Shown here piece after piece: positions 44,851-55,805 of a stretch of 64,000 nt of DNA. Where the stretch lies: positions 106,627 to 170,626 of the forward strand of contig NZ_NGVS01000005.1 of NCBI RefSeq assembly GCF_002777975.1. The letters run 5' to 3'. The notes under the pieces were generated by a model, which saw nothing but the letters and a program-made list of their open reading frames with translations, did not search any database and was not told where the DNA came from. The translations under genes and the position numbers were made by a program. Position 1 is the stretch's first letter; every line of letters begins with the position of its first letter. This DNA comes from Shewanella carassii (GTDB taxonomy: Bacteria; Pseudomonadota; Gammaproteobacteria; Enterobacterales; Shewanellaceae).

Positions 44851-45762
44851 ATGTATACCAAAATCCGCTCCAGCCTCAGCTGCCTGATCTTGGGTCTGGC
44901 GATACTGCCGACCGGCCAACTCTCCGCCGCCGAAGACAATGCCCCTTCGCTAGTCGACCAGAGGGTAAAAGAGGAACTGGAAACCTCAGAGCGACCCTTT
45001 GTGATCACTCCGCACAAGGTCAACTACATACTGCCGGTCACCTATAATCCCTCGCCCAACATGGCCCCTTTTGAATCGAAAACGACTTCAGAAAATGAAA
45101 CTTTGGATAAATATGAAGCCAAATTCCAAATAAGCTTCAAATTCCCGCTGATGTACAACGTGTTTGGCGACAATGGTCATCTGTTTTTCGCCTATACCAA
45201 CCAATCCTGGTGGCAGGTGTACAACAAAGATATCTCCTCACCGTTTCGGGAAACCAACCACGAGCCCGAACTCTTTATGCTGTTCAACAACGACTGGAAA
45301 ATAGGCGGTTTCACCAACTCCTTCTGGGGCTTTGGCGCGGTGCATCAGTCCAATGGCAAGTCGGGCGATCTGTCCCGCAGTTGGAACCGTATTTATGGCA
45401 CCATGGTGTTCGACAAAGGGCCGATGGCAGTATCAGCCAAGGTGTGGTGGCGGATCCCGGAAAGTGAAAAAGAGTATGAAGGCGATCCCCGCGGCGACGA
45501 TAACCCGGATATCAGCGATTACCTCGGCCACTTCGAGCTGACCGGAGTCTACGGCATAGACGACCACAGATTCAGCCTGATGTTGCGTAACAATCTGCAG
45601 AGTCCCAACCGCGGCGCGGTGGAGTTTACCTGGAGCTACCCCATACTCGGCAACCTGCGCCTGTATGCCCAGTATTTCAATGGCTATGGTGAAAGCCTTA
45701 TCGACTATAACGCCCATAACCAACGTATAGGCATAGGGGTTGCCATCAACGATATTCTTTGA
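44851..45762 (+). CDS. pldA: Outer-membrane phospholipase A
   Basis: A 303-residue OMPLA. A signal peptide (cut after QLSA, near residue 26) is followed by a 12-strand barrel. The catalytic His and Ser are in GAVHQSNGKSGDLSRSWNR (HQSNG and SRSWNR near residues 168-181). It works as a calcium-dependent dimer that removes misplaced phospholipids from the outer leaflet, keeping lipid asymmetry. The WSYPILGNLRLYAQYFNGYG segment is also typical. It is followed 71 bases later by an S41-like gene. Confidence 0.93.
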   Translation: MYTKIRSSLSCLILGLAILPTGQLSAAEDNAPSLVDQRVKEELETSERPFVITPHKVNYILPVTYNPSPNMAPFESKTTSENETLDKYEAKFQISFKFPLMYNVFGDNGHLFFAYTNQSWWQVYNKDISSPFRETNHEPELFMLFNNDWKIGGFTNSFWGFGAVHQSNGKSGDLSRSWNRIYGTMVFDKGPMAVSAKVWWRIPESEKEYEGDPRGDDNPDISDYLGHFELTGVYGIDDHRFSLMLRNNLQSPNRGAVEFTWSYPILGNLRLYAQYFNGYGESLIDYNAHNQRIGIGVAINDIL

Positions 45763-45833
45763 GCCGCCAAAGGCGAACTCGATAACAGCCTCTGAGCCGC
45801 TAAAAAGTCCAGAGGCTGACATCCGGGAGTGAT

Positions 45834-47324
45834 ATGAAACCGGGATACCGTGAAATAGTGAGTTGCTTTGTCCTGCTGCTGTTGATCTCCAGTCTGCAGT
45901 TGGGACGATTCCTGCTGCCTGAGCCACCGAAAAAAGAGCTGCTGAGCCAAAGGCAGATGCAGGCCGACCTGACTGTGCTGCTCGAGCAACTACAGCAACA
46001 CTCGGCCTTTTGGGTACTGGATCCGGACATTGAGCCACGGCTCGAAAAACGGCTGCAACGACTGAAACAGGAATACCGAGACAACATAGCCATCAACCGT
46101 TTCACCGCCGAAGTCAATAAGCTGCTGGGAGAGCTAAAAGACCCCGGGGTCCGACTCAGTCAAACGGCACAGCCTTCCGGGGTCTTGCCCCTCAGGCTGA
46201 GAGCCATGGAAGACAAATGGCTGGCCCTCAATGACAAGGACGAGCCCCTCCACAGTGATATGCCTTTTATCAGCCATATCGACGGTCTGCCCATCAGTCA
46301 TTGGCAGAAGATTGCCAATCGCTTCTTGCCTCCGGAGCAGCAAAATAGCGTGCAGCTGCAGCTCCCCTGGTTGCAGCAGCTGGATCTGCTGCGGCGAGAG
46401 ATGGGACTCAGGGTCAAAGATGAGGTGTTGCTGACGCTCTATGGAGCCGATCTCCAGCCGCAAAACATAGAGATGAAAGTACCGCTGCGGTTTCGCAGTG
46501 CCCCTTTGTCGATTCTGGCCAGTTGGCAGCAATTGGCGCCTGACACAGCCCTGTTTAGCCTGACAGATCTCAACGCCATAGAGACTGATCTTCAGCTGCA
46601 ACAAGATCTGTTGCGCGCCATGAGCAATCGCACCCTAGTGCTGGATCTGCGCCGCACCCGCGGTTTCAGCGACAGTCTGCTGCAGTTTCTCGGCAACTAC
46701 CAGGACGGGCTCAGCAGCCAACCGCTGGGCTATGGCCGCTACCGCCGCTCGCCACAGCTGCGGCGCGACTTTCTGCGGCCGCTGCACTTTGAGCCGCTCA
46801 CCCAATTCGCGCCGTTTCCGCCGGTGCGGGCCGCGCTGGACAATCAGCCCCAGCCCAACCTGAGTCACTGGTATGCCCGCCCGATCCCCAAACTGGCTGC
46901 TGCACCCGTGCCTGACTCGGGACGCCTGGTACTGCTTATCGGCCCGGATTGCCGCCAGGAGTGTGAATGGATTGCGTCTGCCGCTAAACGTTGGCGCCGG
47001 GCGCTGTTGGTGGGCGAACCTACCCGTGGCGATCTGGGGCGTTTACATCATTTCACCCTGCCGGCCAGTGGCCTTAAACTGAGTATCAGCGCCTCGCTTG
47101 GCTATGATGGCTATGGTCAGTTGCTTTCCGGGGTCGGCACAGAGCCGGATCTGCAACTGCCAACAGATGAACCCTTGCAATGGCAGGGATTGCTGTCTCT
47201 CATCTCCCCGGAGCAAAGCCTGCAGCATTCTGCAGAGGGGCAATCCGAGAACACTCAGGAAAAAGACACTCAAGTAAAGGGCACTAAAGTAAAAGACAGC
47301 CAAGCAAAGAAAGATCAGCAGTAA
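45834..47324 (+). CDS. S41-peptidase-like membrane-anchored protein, probably inactive
   Basis: A 496-residue protein with one N-terminal anchor (about 8-28) and a periplasmic body. Residues about 45-100 look like the S41 N-terminal helical domain, about 100-200 a PDZ-like part, and about 230-430 the C-terminal-processing protease fold, with RTLVLDLRRTRGFSDSLLQFL and GRLVLLIGPD. Where active S41 enzymes have TASASE (nucleophilic Ser), this protein reads CRQECE, so the Ser appears to be lost. The C-terminus is a low-complexity Lys/Gln tail with repeated (K)V/AKD units. The role is unknown; it may be a binding protein derived from a protease. Confidence 0.7.
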   Translation: MKPGYREIVSCFVLLLLISSLQLGRFLLPEPPKKELLSQRQMQADLTVLLEQLQQHSAFWVLDPDIEPRLEKRLQRLKQEYRDNIAINRFTAEVNKLLGELKDPGVRLSQTAQPSGVLPLRLRAMEDKWLALNDKDEPLHSDMPFISHIDGLPISHWQKIANRFLPPEQQNSVQLQLPWLQQLDLLRREMGLRVKDEVLLTLYGADLQPQNIEMKVPLRFRSAPLSILASWQQLAPDTALFSLTDLNAIETDLQLQQDLLRAMSNRTLVLDLRRTRGFSDSLLQFLGNYQDGLSSQPLGYGRYRRSPQLRRDFLRPLHFEPLTQFAPFPPVRAALDNQPQPNLSHWYARPIPKLAAAPVPDSGRLVLLIGPDCRQECEWIASAAKRWRRALLVGEPTRGDLGRLHHFTLPASGLKLSISASLGYDGYGQLLSGVGTEPDLQLPTDEPLQWQGLLSLISPEQSLQHSAEGQSENTQEKDTQVKGTKVKDSQAKKDQQ

Positions 47325-47844
47325 CAAGCCCAGCATCAATAAAAGCCTGCGGGAGATTGGGTCAAAGGAGATTGGGTCAAAGAGGATTGAAGCAGGAAGA
47401 AACAATTCCCGGATAGCCCCATGAAAGGGTAAGTGGGCTATCCGGGACATGGAGAGTGCTTTGAAGCTGCGCCAGCAAGCCAATCAAAGCTCGGGGTCAC
47501 TCGCGACCGACTGCTGAAAAACCTGGGCAACCGATGCCAAAAGGGCGAGCCGTCTTGGTGTGTATTGCCGACTGCACTGCCTGCCGCTAAGCCGATGTTT
47601 CATCAAAACACCCGATACAGAATGACATATCACACTTTCCCCCGCGGGAACTTTGGATTATAAACCAGAAAAACCTCCTGTGCATAACCCTGTGAACAAA
47701 TATGTACTAAAGTATGACCCTCAACGATTAGAAGACCGTAACAATAGGAATCCTAGAGGTTAACTTTCCAAGATGACCACAAGATGACAATCCTTTCAAC
47801 TTGTCCACAGGCAGAAAAAAGCCGCTGATGACAGCGGCCACAAA
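47325..47844. other. Intergenic region with a short tandem repeat
   Basis: 520 bases between the S41-like gene and the convergent cysH. A 15-base unit, GAGATTGGGTCAAAG, occurs twice in a row (47353-47382). TGTGCATAA (47679) and TTGTCCACA (47801) each differ from a DnaA box by one base. No gene is supported; a minus-strand hydrophobic frame at 47043-47483 overlaps the S41-like gene and looks like a shadow. Confidence 0.45.
47821..47838 (-). terminator. Terminator of the cysJIH operon
   Basis: GCCGCTG pairs with CAGCGGC around a four-base loop, followed on the minus strand by TTTTTT. It lies seven bases past the cysH stop. Confidence 0.9.
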
Positions 47845-48606
47845 TCAGATCTCGTAGTGCAATCCACACTCGCGTTTTAGCCCGTTGAAACGTGTCTCTT
47901 CTTCCGTCATCCCCAGTTCCAGTGGCTTGCTCGAATGGCTATCACCCACAGAGACATAACCCTGCTCCCAGAGGGGGTGATAGGGCAAGTCATAGCACTT
48001 GAGATACTCATGCACCTGCTTGTTGCTCCACTCGATAATCGGCAGCATCTTGTAGCGCTTGCCGTGGATAGCCAAAATCGGCAACCCTTCCCGGGTCGAT
48101 GCCTGAGAGCGGCGCAACCCGGCAAACCAGGTGCCAACTTCCAGCTCAGCCAGTGCCCGCTGCATCGGCTCTACCTTGTTGATACGGTTGTATTGCTCCA
48201 GCCCTTCAAGCCCCTGCTGCCAAAGCTTACCGAATCTGGCCTCCTGCCAGGCGGCACTCGTCTCTGCCCGATAGACCTTGAGATTGAGTCCGAGCCGTTC
48301 TGTCAGTTGATCGATAAAGCGGTAGGTCTCGGGAAACAGGTAGCCGGTGTCGGTCAAGATCACTTGCGTGTCTTGCTGCACCGAGTTCACCAGATGCAGC
48401 ATCACTGCCGCCTGAATACCAAAGCTGGACGACAAGGCATGACTCCCGGGCAGATAGACCAGGGCCCATTGGATCCGCGCCTCGGCACTCAATCCGCCAA
48501 GATAGCCATTGATGGCAGCGAGGGCACTTTGCTGCTCGGAGGCAGGTGCATCCAGCAAGGCCTGCAGCGCCTCGGCGCTGTACAATAAACTTGTGGTATC
48601 AGCCAT
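47845..48606 (-). CDS. cysH: Phosphoadenylylsulfate reductase
   Basis: A 253-residue PAPS reductase that reduces PAPS to sulfite using thioredoxin. The PP-loop-like segment is [19 protein letters not shown], followed by [16 protein letters not shown], and the active-site Cys is in the C-terminal RECGLHYEI. The lack of the extra CC...CxxC cluster motifs of APS reductases shows that it uses PAPS, in agreement with the presence of cysC. Its start overlaps the cysI end by eight bases. Confidence 0.95.
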   Translation of the reverse strand: MADTTSLLYSAEALQALLDAPASEQQSALAAINGYLGGLSAEARIQWALVYLPGSHALSSSFGIQAAVMLHLVNSVQQDTQVILTDTGYLFPETYRFIDQLTERLGLNLKVYRAETSAAWQEARFGKLWQQGLEGLEQYNRINKVEPMQRALAELEVGTWFAGLRRSQASTREGLPILAIHGKRYKMLPIIEWSNKQVHEYLKCYDLPYHPLWEQGYVSVGDSHSSKPLELGMTEEETRFNGLKRECGLHYEI

Positions 48607-50305
48607 GAAAGTCCCTCGCGGCGTCCAATACAGGTTTTACTATTCCGGCGCGCACCGTGAAATCACCAAAACTCTCGCCGGTTTCGCGCTCGGCGGCGTA
48701 GCGACCAAACAGAGTATCCAGCTCGCTGAGGATTTCGGCTTCCTGAATATTCTCACGGTACATCTTGTTCAATCGGGTGCCTTCGAAGCTGGCGCCCAGA
48801 TACATGTTGTAGCGCCCGGGGGCCTTGCCCACAAAACCGATCTCGGCGGCAAAGGGGCGGGCACAGCCGTTGGGGCAGCCCGTCATACGCACTACTATCG
48901 CCTGATCGCCTATGGCGTGCTTGGCCTGCAGCGCATCCACATGGTCGATAAACTCGGGGAAATAACGCTCGGCTTCGGCCATGGCCAGGGCGCAGGTCGG
49001 CAGCGCCACACAGGCGATAGAATGGCCACGGGTTGCGGTGATCACCTGCCCCATCAGGCCATGCTTACGTGCCAGCGCTTCGATTTCGGCCTTATCCTCA
49101 TCCGCCACTTTGGCGATGATGATGTTCTGGTTGGAAGTCATCCGAAAATCGCCCTTATGTAGCTTGGCGATTTCCCGAAGCCCGGTCTGCAACAACTTAC
49201 CCTGGGTATCTTTCACCCGGCCACCTTCGATAAATAGGGTCAGATGCCAGTGGTTGTCTATGCCTTTAACCCAGCCGTATCTGTCGCCGCGATCGCCAAT
49301 GACCACCTCACGCTTGGGGGCGAACTTAACCCCGGCGCGTTTCTCAACCTCGGCCTTAAAGGCCTCAAAGCCGTGATCCACTATGGTGTATTTGAGACGG
49401 GAGCGTTTACGATTGCTGCGGTTACCCCAATCGCGCTGCACTGTCATCACGGCCTCGGCAAACTTAATGGTGTCTTCGGCCTTGATAAAACCAAAGTCAT
49501 CGGCCAGCCGCGGGAAGGTTTCCACTTCACCATGGGTCGAACCCATACCGCCACCGGCCACCAGATTGAAGCCCACCAGCTCGCCCTCTTGCGCCACGGC
49601 AATAAAACCCAGGTCATTGGTGTAAACATCCACGTCGTTGTCCGGTGGCACAGCTACCGCCATCTTGAACTTACGCGGCAGGTAGGTCTTGCCGTACACA
49701 GGCTCGACAGTTGCCTGCTGCTCGTCTTCTGTGCTGAGCAGCTTCTCCTCATCAAGCCAAATTTCGGCATAGGCACGGGTGTGCGGCAGCAGATGATCCG
49801 ACAACTTCTTGGCCCAGAAATAAGCCTGCTGATGCAGCTTGGACTCTACCGGGTTGGGGTTACACATGACGTTGCGATTCACATCACCACAGGCGGCAAT
49901 CGAATCCAGCGCTTCCCTGTCCAGCCCCTGAATAATGGTTTTCAGGTTGCGCTTGGGGATGCCGTGATACTGAAATGTCTGCCGGGTCGTCAAACGTATG
50001 CTGTTGGAGCTGGTCAGCTCCGAGGCTATCTTGTCCACACCCAGCCACTGCTCTGGAGTACAGACACCACCCGGCACCCGGGCCCGCAGCATAAAGCTGT
50101 ACAGCGGCTCGAGCTTTTGCTCCTTACGTTCGTTGCGCAGATCCCTGTCGTCCTGCTGATAGAAACCGTGAAACTTGATCAGCTGTTGATCGTCGTCGCT
50201 GAAGGCGCCTGTCACTTCCGTGCCCAGACCCTCGCGTATGGTGCCGCGCAGATAGTCACTGTCGGTCTTGATATGCTCGTTGGCGGATAATTTCTGCTCA
50301 CTCAT
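48599..50305 (-). CDS. cysI: Sulfite reductase hemoprotein beta subunit
   Basis: A 568-residue siroheme and 4Fe-4S protein that reduces sulfite to sulfide with six electrons from CysJ. The cluster and siroheme ligands are in [13 protein letters not shown] and [13 protein letters not shown] (near residues 430-490). Arginines for sulfite binding are in [16 protein letters not shown]. Length is that of E. coli CysI (570). It lies between cysJ and cysH. Confidence 0.95.
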   Translation of the reverse strand: MSEQKLSANEHIKTDSDYLRGTIREGLGTEVTGAFSDDDQQLIKFHGFYQQDDRDLRNERKEQKLEPLYSFMLRARVPGGVCTPEQWLGVDKIASELTSSNSIRLTTRQTFQYHGIPKRNLKTIIQGLDREALDSIAACGDVNRNVMCNPNPVESKLHQQAYFWAKKLSDHLLPHTRAYAEIWLDEEKLLSTEDEQQATVEPVYGKTYLPRKFKMAVAVPPDNDVDVYTNDLGFIAVAQEGELVGFNLVAGGGMGSTHGEVETFPRLADDFGFIKAEDTIKFAEAVMTVQRDWGNRSNRKRSRLKYTIVDHGFEAFKAEVEKRAGVKFAPKREVVIGDRGDRYGWVKGIDNHWHLTLFIEGGRVKDTQGKLLQTGLREIAKLHKGDFRMTSNQNIIIAKVADEDKAEIEALARKHGLMGQVITATRGHSIACVALPTCALAMAEAERYFPEFIDHVDALQAKHAIGDQAIVVRMTGCPNGCARPFAAEIGFVGKAPGRYNMYLGASFEGTRLNKMYRENIQEAEILSELDTLFGRYAAERETGESFGDFTVRAGIVKPVLDAARDFHG

Positions 50306-50337
50306 GGCCTTATCTCTTTATTCCTAGGTTCTTCAGC

Positions 50338-52152
50338 TCAGTAGACATCTTTCTGGTAACGCTTGGCGCTGCGCAGTTGATCGAGAAACGCTTCGGCGGC
50401 CTCGTGCGTCAAACCGCCTTGCTCCATGGCCACTTCAAGCAGTGCCTGGTGCACATCTTTGGCCATTCGCTCGGCATCGCCGCACAGGTAGATATGAGCC
50501 CCGCGCTCAAGCCACTGCCACAGCTCTTTGGCCTGTTGTTTAATCTTGTGCTGAACATAGACTTTCTCCGCTTGATCCCGGGAGAAGGCCAGCGAGATCC
50601 GGCTCAGGGCGCCACTCTTGAGGTACTGTTGCCACTCGGTCTGATAGAGAAAATCCTGCTCGAAATGGGGATTACCGAAGAACAGCCAGCTGTCGCCGGC
50701 CACGCCCTCGGCCACTCTTTGCTGCATGAAGGCCCGAAATGGCGCGACACCGGTTCCAGGGCCTATCATGATCACAGGCGTCTGTGGGTCTTCGGGCAGG
50801 CGGAAGTGCTTGTTGGGTTCCACATACACCCGCACCTGAGCGCCCTCCTCGGCCCGGGCCAGAAAGTGAGAAGCGGCGCCGAAACGGCGTTGGCCGTCAC
50901 GCTCCTCTTCCACCAGCGCCACTGTGAGATGCACTTCAGACTCCACTTCGCTCTGACTCGAAGCGATGGAGTAAAGCCTTGGGGTAATGGGGCGCAGCTT
51001 GTCCACCAGAGCCTGGGCAGAATCCAGCTTGGCGCCATTGAGAGGGTAACGTTTCACCAGGTCCACTAGTTGGTGGCTGAGAATAAACCGCCGGGTCTGC
51101 TCCTTGTCTTGACTGATAGTAAGCAGCTCGTCGCTCTGTACGGTTTCGGCCCAAAACTGCACCAGACCGGGATAGAGTTGGGTCAGCTCTTTGCGCTCAA
51201 TCAGGGCATCACGCAACGCCACAGACTCAGTGCCAAGCTTGACCCGGGTATCCGGCGCCAGCGCCAGCGCCTCGAGAATTTCGGCCACCAGAGCCTCATC
51301 GTTATGGAAATAGACCCCCAGCGCATCCCCCGCCTGATAGCTGATGGCCGACTCGCCCAAATCGATTTCCAGATGACGGATATCCTTGAGTGAATCGCGG
51401 CCCGTCAGTTTCTGGCTGACTATCACTTCGGCGCTGTAAGGGTTTTGCTTGTCATATTCCTGGCCGATATTGCCATTGATACCTGCATTGACGGTATTGA
51501 TGGACACCACATTGGTCGCTGCGCCATCGGCCGCCTGCAGCAGAGGCTTAACCCGCTCGAGGAGCTCGGTTTGCCAACTGTCGCTTTGAGACTGATAGTC
51601 CAGATCACAGTCCACTCTTGGCTGTAAAGGCTTGGCCCCGAGGGCACTCAGGCGGGCATCGAAGTCTTTGCCTGTCTGACAGAAAAACTCATAGGAGGAA
51701 TCCCCCAGAGAGAGAACCGCATACTGAAGCTTATCCAGCTTGGGGGCACGTTTGGAGCCGAGAAACTTGTGCAGCTCAATGGCATCATCGGGGGCTTCAC
51801 CTTCACCATGGGTACTCACTACGGCCACCAGCAGGGTTTCCTGCTTGAGGTTACGGACATTGTATTCGCCCATAGATGCCAGGTTAACGCCATATCCCAG
51901 ACTCTGGGCCTTGGCGGCCAACGCCTTGGCGATACCCCGGCCATTGCCCGTCTGACTGCCATAGAGTATGGTCAGAGTTTGCCCGCTCTGGCTTTGTGGG
52001 GGAGCGCCCTCCTGCCCCTGAGCGCTGGCGGCCAGATAACCACTGACCCATGCCAGCTGCAGCGGGCTGAGCTCGGCGGTGAGTTGTTTAAGCTTATCCA
52101 CTTGTGGCGCTGAGAGTGGCGAAGCCAGTGAAGAGAGTTGTTTCAGTAACAT
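50338..52152 (-). CDS. cysJ: Sulfite reductase flavoprotein alpha subunit
   Basis: A 604-residue flavoprotein passing electrons from NADPH through FAD and FMN to CysI. The flavodoxin domain (about 55-205) opens with TILYGSQTGNGRGIAKAL; the FAD part has PRLYSIASSQ (near 382) and GAASHFLA; the NADPH part has MIGPGTGVAPFRAFMQQR (near 458) and IYLCGDAERMAKDV; it ends YQKDVY like E. coli CysJ. Start at 52152 is chosen for the match with the family N-terminus (LSPLQLAWVSGYLA follows). It is the first gene of cysJIH. Confidence 0.95.
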   Translation of the reverse strand: MLLKQLSSLASPLSAPQVDKLKQLTAELSPLQLAWVSGYLAASAQGQEGAPPQSQSGQTLTILYGSQTGNGRGIAKALAAKAQSLGYGVNLASMGEYNVRNLKQETLLVAVVSTHGEGEAPDDAIELHKFLGSKRAPKLDKLQYAVLSLGDSSYEFFCQTGKDFDARLSALGAKPLQPRVDCDLDYQSQSDSWQTELLERVKPLLQAADGAATNVVSINTVNAGINGNIGQEYDKQNPYSAEVIVSQKLTGRDSLKDIRHLEIDLGESAISYQAGDALGVYFHNDEALVAEILEALALAPDTRVKLGTESVALRDALIERKELTQLYPGLVQFWAETVQSDELLTISQDKEQTRRFILSHQLVDLVKRYPLNGAKLDSAQALVDKLRPITPRLYSIASSQSEVESEVHLTVALVEEERDGQRRFGAASHFLARAEEGAQVRVYVEPNKHFRLPEDPQTPVIMIGPGTGVAPFRAFMQQRVAEGVAGDSWLFFGNPHFEQDFLYQTEWQQYLKSGALSRISLAFSRDQAEKVYVQHKIKQQAKELWQWLERGAHIYLCGDAERMAKDVHQALLEVAMEQGGLTHEAAEAFLDQLRSAKRYQKDVY

Positions 52153-52584
52153 TGAGACGGCCCAGTGACAGAGTAATGTCAGCAGCTTAGCCCCACTATC
52201 GAAAAGCAAAAAAGAATAATATTTAATTTTTTATGCAAATATGGAATATGCATAGTGTGAAAATTAAGCTACAAAAGTGTGGCCCAGCGCAAAGAATTTG
52301 CTCAGACCAGTTGAGAAACACATCACATGAAGAATATGCGCTTGTTTCCACTGAAAGACTTGCGACAATGCCAAAAGCACGCTAGGGGCCATGAAGTGAA
52401 TGTCTGTACCCCACACTCAGGATTTCATTCATGAGCGGGCTTGGTTCCTGAAAATATTTCAGGCAGTCCCCAATGGAAGGGAAAGACCAGTCCCCGAGTC
52501 CAGGCCAACGGACTTGTATTCTTTCACTCTGCCAGCGGAGTTTTGGCGGGGTGAATTTTGTTTATCAACCATCAGGGAATAGTC
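52153..52584. other. Divergent promoter region, cysJIH and pntAB
   Basis: 432 bases between cysJ (leftward) and pntA (rightward). The half near cysJ is AT-rich, as expected for a CysB-activated promoter. No clear dyad or gene is seen. Confidence 0.4.
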
Positions 52585-54111
52585 ATGCAGATTGGAATAC
52601 CGAGAGAGAGTCTCGCCGGTGAAACCCGGGTCGCTGCGACCCCGGCAACGGTAGAGCAGCTTAAAAAACTCGGCTTTGATGTGGCGGTGGAAGCAGGCGC
52701 AGGTGCGCTGTCCAGCTTCAGTGATGCCGCCTTCGAAGCCGCCGGTGCCAGTGTGGTACCGAATGTATGGCAGGCCGACTTGATCTTTAAGGTCAACGCG
52801 CCAACCGAAGATGAAATCAGCCAAATCAAAGATGGAGCCACCCTGGTAAGTTTTATCTGGCCGGCCCAAAATCCTGAATTGGTGGAAAAGCTGTCACAGC
52901 GCAACATCAACGTGATGGCGATGGACATGGTACCGCGGATCTCCCGCGCCCAGTCCCTCGACGCCCTCTCCTCCATGGCCAATATCGGCGGTTATCGCGC
53001 CGTAGTGGAAGCTGCCCACGAGTTTGGCCGCTTCTTTACCGGCCAAATCACTGCCGCGGGTAAAGTCCCACCGGCCAAGGTGTTGGTGATAGGCGCCGGG
53101 GTTGCCGGTCTTGCCGCCATCGGTGCCGCCGGTTCATTGGGCGCCATAGTGCGCGCCTTCGATACCCGTCTGGAAGTGGCCGAGCAGATCGAGTCCATGG
53201 GCGGTGAGTTCCTCAAGCTGGACTTTGGCGGGGAAGACGGCTCTTCCAGCGATGGCTATGCCAAAGTGATGTCTGATGAATTCATCAAGGCTGAAATGGC
53301 GCTGTTCGCCGAGCAAGCCAAGGAAGTGGATATCATCATCACCACAGCGCTGATTCCAGGCAGACCTGCGCCCAAGCTCATCACCAAAGAGATGGTCGAC
53401 TCCATGAAGCCGGGTTCAGTGATTGTGGACTTGGCGGCCGCCACCGGTGGCAACTGCGAATACACCCAAAGCGGCGAACTGTTTGTGACCGACAATGGCG
53501 TTAAAGTCATAGGTTACACAGATCTGCCTGGCCGTTTGCCGGCACAGTCATCCCAGCTTTACGGCACCAACCTGGTGAACCTGATGAAGCTGATGTGCAA
53601 GGAGAAAGACGGCAACGCCAGCATAGACTTCGAAGATGTGGTGATGCGCAACATGACGGTCGTCAAGGCCGGTGAAGTCACCTTCCCGCCACCACAGATC
53701 TCTGTGACTGCGGCGCCCAAGAAACCGGCTGCCAAAGTTGAGCCGAAAAAAGCAGAAGAGAAAGCGCCATCCAAGCTCAAGTATATTTTGGGCGCTCTGG
53801 GTGTGGCCGCCTTCGGCGCCGTGGCCTCGGTGGCTCCGGCTGAGTTTCTGTCGCACTTTACTGTATTCGTGCTCGCCTGTGTGGTGGGTTACTACGTGGT
53901 TTGGAACGTGACTCATGCGCTGCATACGCCATTGATGTCAGTCACCAACGCTATTTCCGGCATTATTGTGGTAGGTGCACTGCTGCAGGTTGGCCAGGGC
54001 TCGGCCCTGATGACCGCACTGGCATTTATCGCCGTGCTGATTGCCAGTATCAACATCTTCGGCGGTTTTACCGTCACCCAGCGCATGCTGAAGATGTTCC
54101 GTAAGGATTAA
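52585..54111 (+). CDS. pntA: NAD(P) transhydrogenase subunit alpha
   Basis: A 508-residue subunit of the proton-translocating transhydrogenase, which uses the proton gradient to make NADPH from NADH. Residues 1-380 form the NAD(H)-binding domain I ([41 protein letters not shown] is the Rossmann loop, near residue 165). After a Lys/Pro-rich linker ([19 protein letters not shown]), four helices form half of the proton channel. The start at 52585 matches the E. coli N-terminus. It is followed 11 bases later by pntB. Confidence 0.95.
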   Translation: MQIGIPRESLAGETRVAATPATVEQLKKLGFDVAVEAGAGALSSFSDAAFEAAGASVVPNVWQADLIFKVNAPTEDEISQIKDGATLVSFIWPAQNPELVEKLSQRNINVMAMDMVPRISRAQSLDALSSMANIGGYRAVVEAAHEFGRFFTGQITAAGKVPPAKVLVIGAGVAGLAAIGAAGSLGAIVRAFDTRLEVAEQIESMGGEFLKLDFGGEDGSSSDGYAKVMSDEFIKAEMALFAEQAKEVDIIITTALIPGRPAPKLITKEMVDSMKPGSVIVDLAAATGGNCEYTQSGELFVTDNGVKVIGYTDLPGRLPAQSSQLYGTNLVNLMKLMCKEKDGNASIDFEDVVMRNMTVVKAGEVTFPPPQISVTAAPKKPAAKVEPKKAEEKAPSKLKYILGALGVAAFGAVASVAPAEFLSHFTVFVLACVVGYYVVWNVTHALHTPLMSVTNAISGIIVVGALLQVGQGSALMTALAFIAVLIASINIFGGFTVTQRMLKMFRKD

Positions 54112-54122
54112 GGGGGTATATC

Positions 54123-55607
54123 GTGTCTCAAGGACTGGTAACAGCAGCCTATATCATAGCGGCCCTGTTCTTCATCTTAAGCCTCGCAGGCTTATCGAAG
54201 CAGGAGTCTGCAAAAAATGGAAACCTGTTTGGGGTTATAGGGATGGCGATCGCTTTGATCGCTACCATACTGAATCCCGAAACCAATGGGGTTCACTGGA
54301 TTATTCTCGCCATGGTGATAGGCGGTGCCATAGGTATTCGTCTGGCGCTCAAGGTTGAGATGACAGAAATGCCCGAGTTGGTGGCCATTCTCCACAGCTT
54401 TGTGGGTATGGCCGCCGTATTGGTGGGTTTCAACTCTTTCCTCGGCCTGCATCCACAGGCGATGAATGAAGTGATAGTCACTGTCGGTAATGACCTCAAT
54501 GCCACGCTGGAAGCCGCCAAGGTTGCCATAGAACAGGCCGCAGCCTCGGCAGCGCATGAGCCCATGACGGGTGCCATGCTCAACATCCACCTGGTGGAAG
54601 TCTTCTTGGGGATCTTCATCGGTGCCGTGACCTTCACCGGCTCTGTGGTGGCATTCGGCAAGCTCAGAGGCATTATCTCCTCCAAGCCGATGATGTTGCC
54701 TCATCGCCACAAGCTCAACCTGCTGGCGGTAGTGGTATCCCTGCTGCTGATGATTTACTTCGTCAACGTAGGTGGCAGCATCTGGCCTCTGCTGATCATG
54801 ACGCTGATAGCCTTTGCCTTTGGCTGGCACCTGGTAGCCAGCATAGGCGGCGCCGACATGCCGGTTGTGGTATCCATGCTCAACTCCTACTCTGGCTGGG
54901 CGGCCGCGGCGGCCGGCTTTATGTTGTCCAACGACCTGCTGATCGTCACAGGTGCCCTGGTGGGTTCTTCCGGTGCCATCCTGTCTTATATCATGTGTAA
55001 GGCGATGAACCGTTCCTTTATCTCTGTGATTGCCGGTGGTTTCGGTACCGATGGCGCCGTTTCCAGTGGTGATGAAGAGATGGGCGAATACCGTGAAACC
55101 ACGGCCGAAGAAGTAGCCGAGCTGCTGAAAAACTCCAGCTCAGTGATCATCACCCCCGGATACGGCATGGCGGTAGCCCAGGCGCAGTATCCCGTGGCCG
55201 AGATCACCCAGAAACTGCGCAATCTGGGGGTTAAGGTGCGCTTCGGTATCCACCCGGTTGCCGGGCGTCTGCCGGGCCATATGAACGTGCTGTTGGCCGA
55301 GGCCAAAGTGCCTTATGACATAGTGCTGGAGATGGACGAGATCAATGATGATTTCGAAGACACAGATACAGTACTGGTGATAGGTGCCAACGACACGGTT
55401 AACCCGGCGGCCACTGAAGATCCTTCCAGCCCAATCGCCGGCATGCCGGTACTGGAAGTGTGGAAGGCCCGCAACGTCATCGGCTTCAAACGCTCGATGA
55501 ATACAGGTTATGCTGGGGTGCAGAACCCGCTGTTCTTCAAAGACAACACCCAGATGTTGTTCGGCGATGCCAAGGCCAGCGTAGAAGCGATTTTGAAATC
55601 GCTCTAA
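54123..55607 (+). CDS. pntB: NAD(P) transhydrogenase subunit beta
   Basis: A 494-residue partner of PntA, with eight or nine helices (about 1-310) and the NADP(H)-binding domain III at the C-terminus ([20 protein letters not shown] near residue 340; [12 protein letters not shown]). The GTG start at 54123 follows AGGGGG. Compared with E. coli PntB (462) it carries about 35 extra residues near position 105-140 ([20 protein letters not shown] ...), in the loop before [11 protein letters not shown]. Ends at a strong terminator. Confidence 0.95.
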   Translation: MSQGLVTAAYIIAALFFILSLAGLSKQESAKNGNLFGVIGMAIALIATILNPETNGVHWIILAMVIGGAIGIRLALKVEMTEMPELVAILHSFVGMAAVLVGFNSFLGLHPQAMNEVIVTVGNDLNATLEAAKVAIEQAAASAAHEPMTGAMLNIHLVEVFLGIFIGAVTFTGSVVAFGKLRGIISSKPMMLPHRHKLNLLAVVVSLLLMIYFVNVGGSIWPLLIMTLIAFAFGWHLVASIGGADMPVVVSMLNSYSGWAAAAAGFMLSNDLLIVTGALVGSSGAILSYIMCKAMNRSFISVIAGGFGTDGAVSSGDEEMGEYRETTAEEVAELLKNSSSVIITPGYGMAVAQAQYPVAEITQKLRNLGVKVRFGIHPVAGRLPGHMNVLLAEAKVPYDIVLEMDEINDDFEDTDTVLVIGANDTVNPAATEDPSSPIAGMPVLEVWKARNVIGFKRSMNTGYAGVQNPLFFKDNTQMLFGDAKASVEAILKSL

Positions 55608-55630
55608 ATAGCCTGCTAAACCCATAGTCA

Positions 55631-55656
55631 AAGAGGGAGCCCGGTGGCTCCCTCTT
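55631..55656 (+). terminator. Terminator after pntAB
   Basis: AAGAGGGAGCC pairs with GGCTCCCTCTT around CGGT, followed by CTTTT. Confidence 0.88.
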
Positions 55657-55805
55657 CTTTTACCAGCTCAATAAAGATTTAAGCTCTCAGACCGTTATCT
55701 TCTGCGCCCAAAGCTGTCTTTGATTTTGTCCGCTATCAAGTAAGCCAAGTTCACTTGGCGAATCAATATCGGCCAACAAGCCCTAGGACAAGCACAGAGT
55801 GAGAC

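Noticed and set aside
47353..47382. 15-base tandem repeat GAGATTGGGTCAAAG, two copies
   Set aside because: Two copies only, no further structure; probably a slippage product.
47043..47483. Hydrophobic minus-strand frame of 146 codons
   Set aside because: It overlaps the end of the S41-like gene antisense, has no ribosome-binding site and its hydrophobicity follows from the Lys/Gln-rich opposite strand.
47679..47809. Two near-DnaA boxes (TGTGCATAA, TTGTCCACA) in a gap
   Set aside because: Only two sites, each with a mismatch, no AT-rich unwinding region and no replication genes nearby; not an origin.
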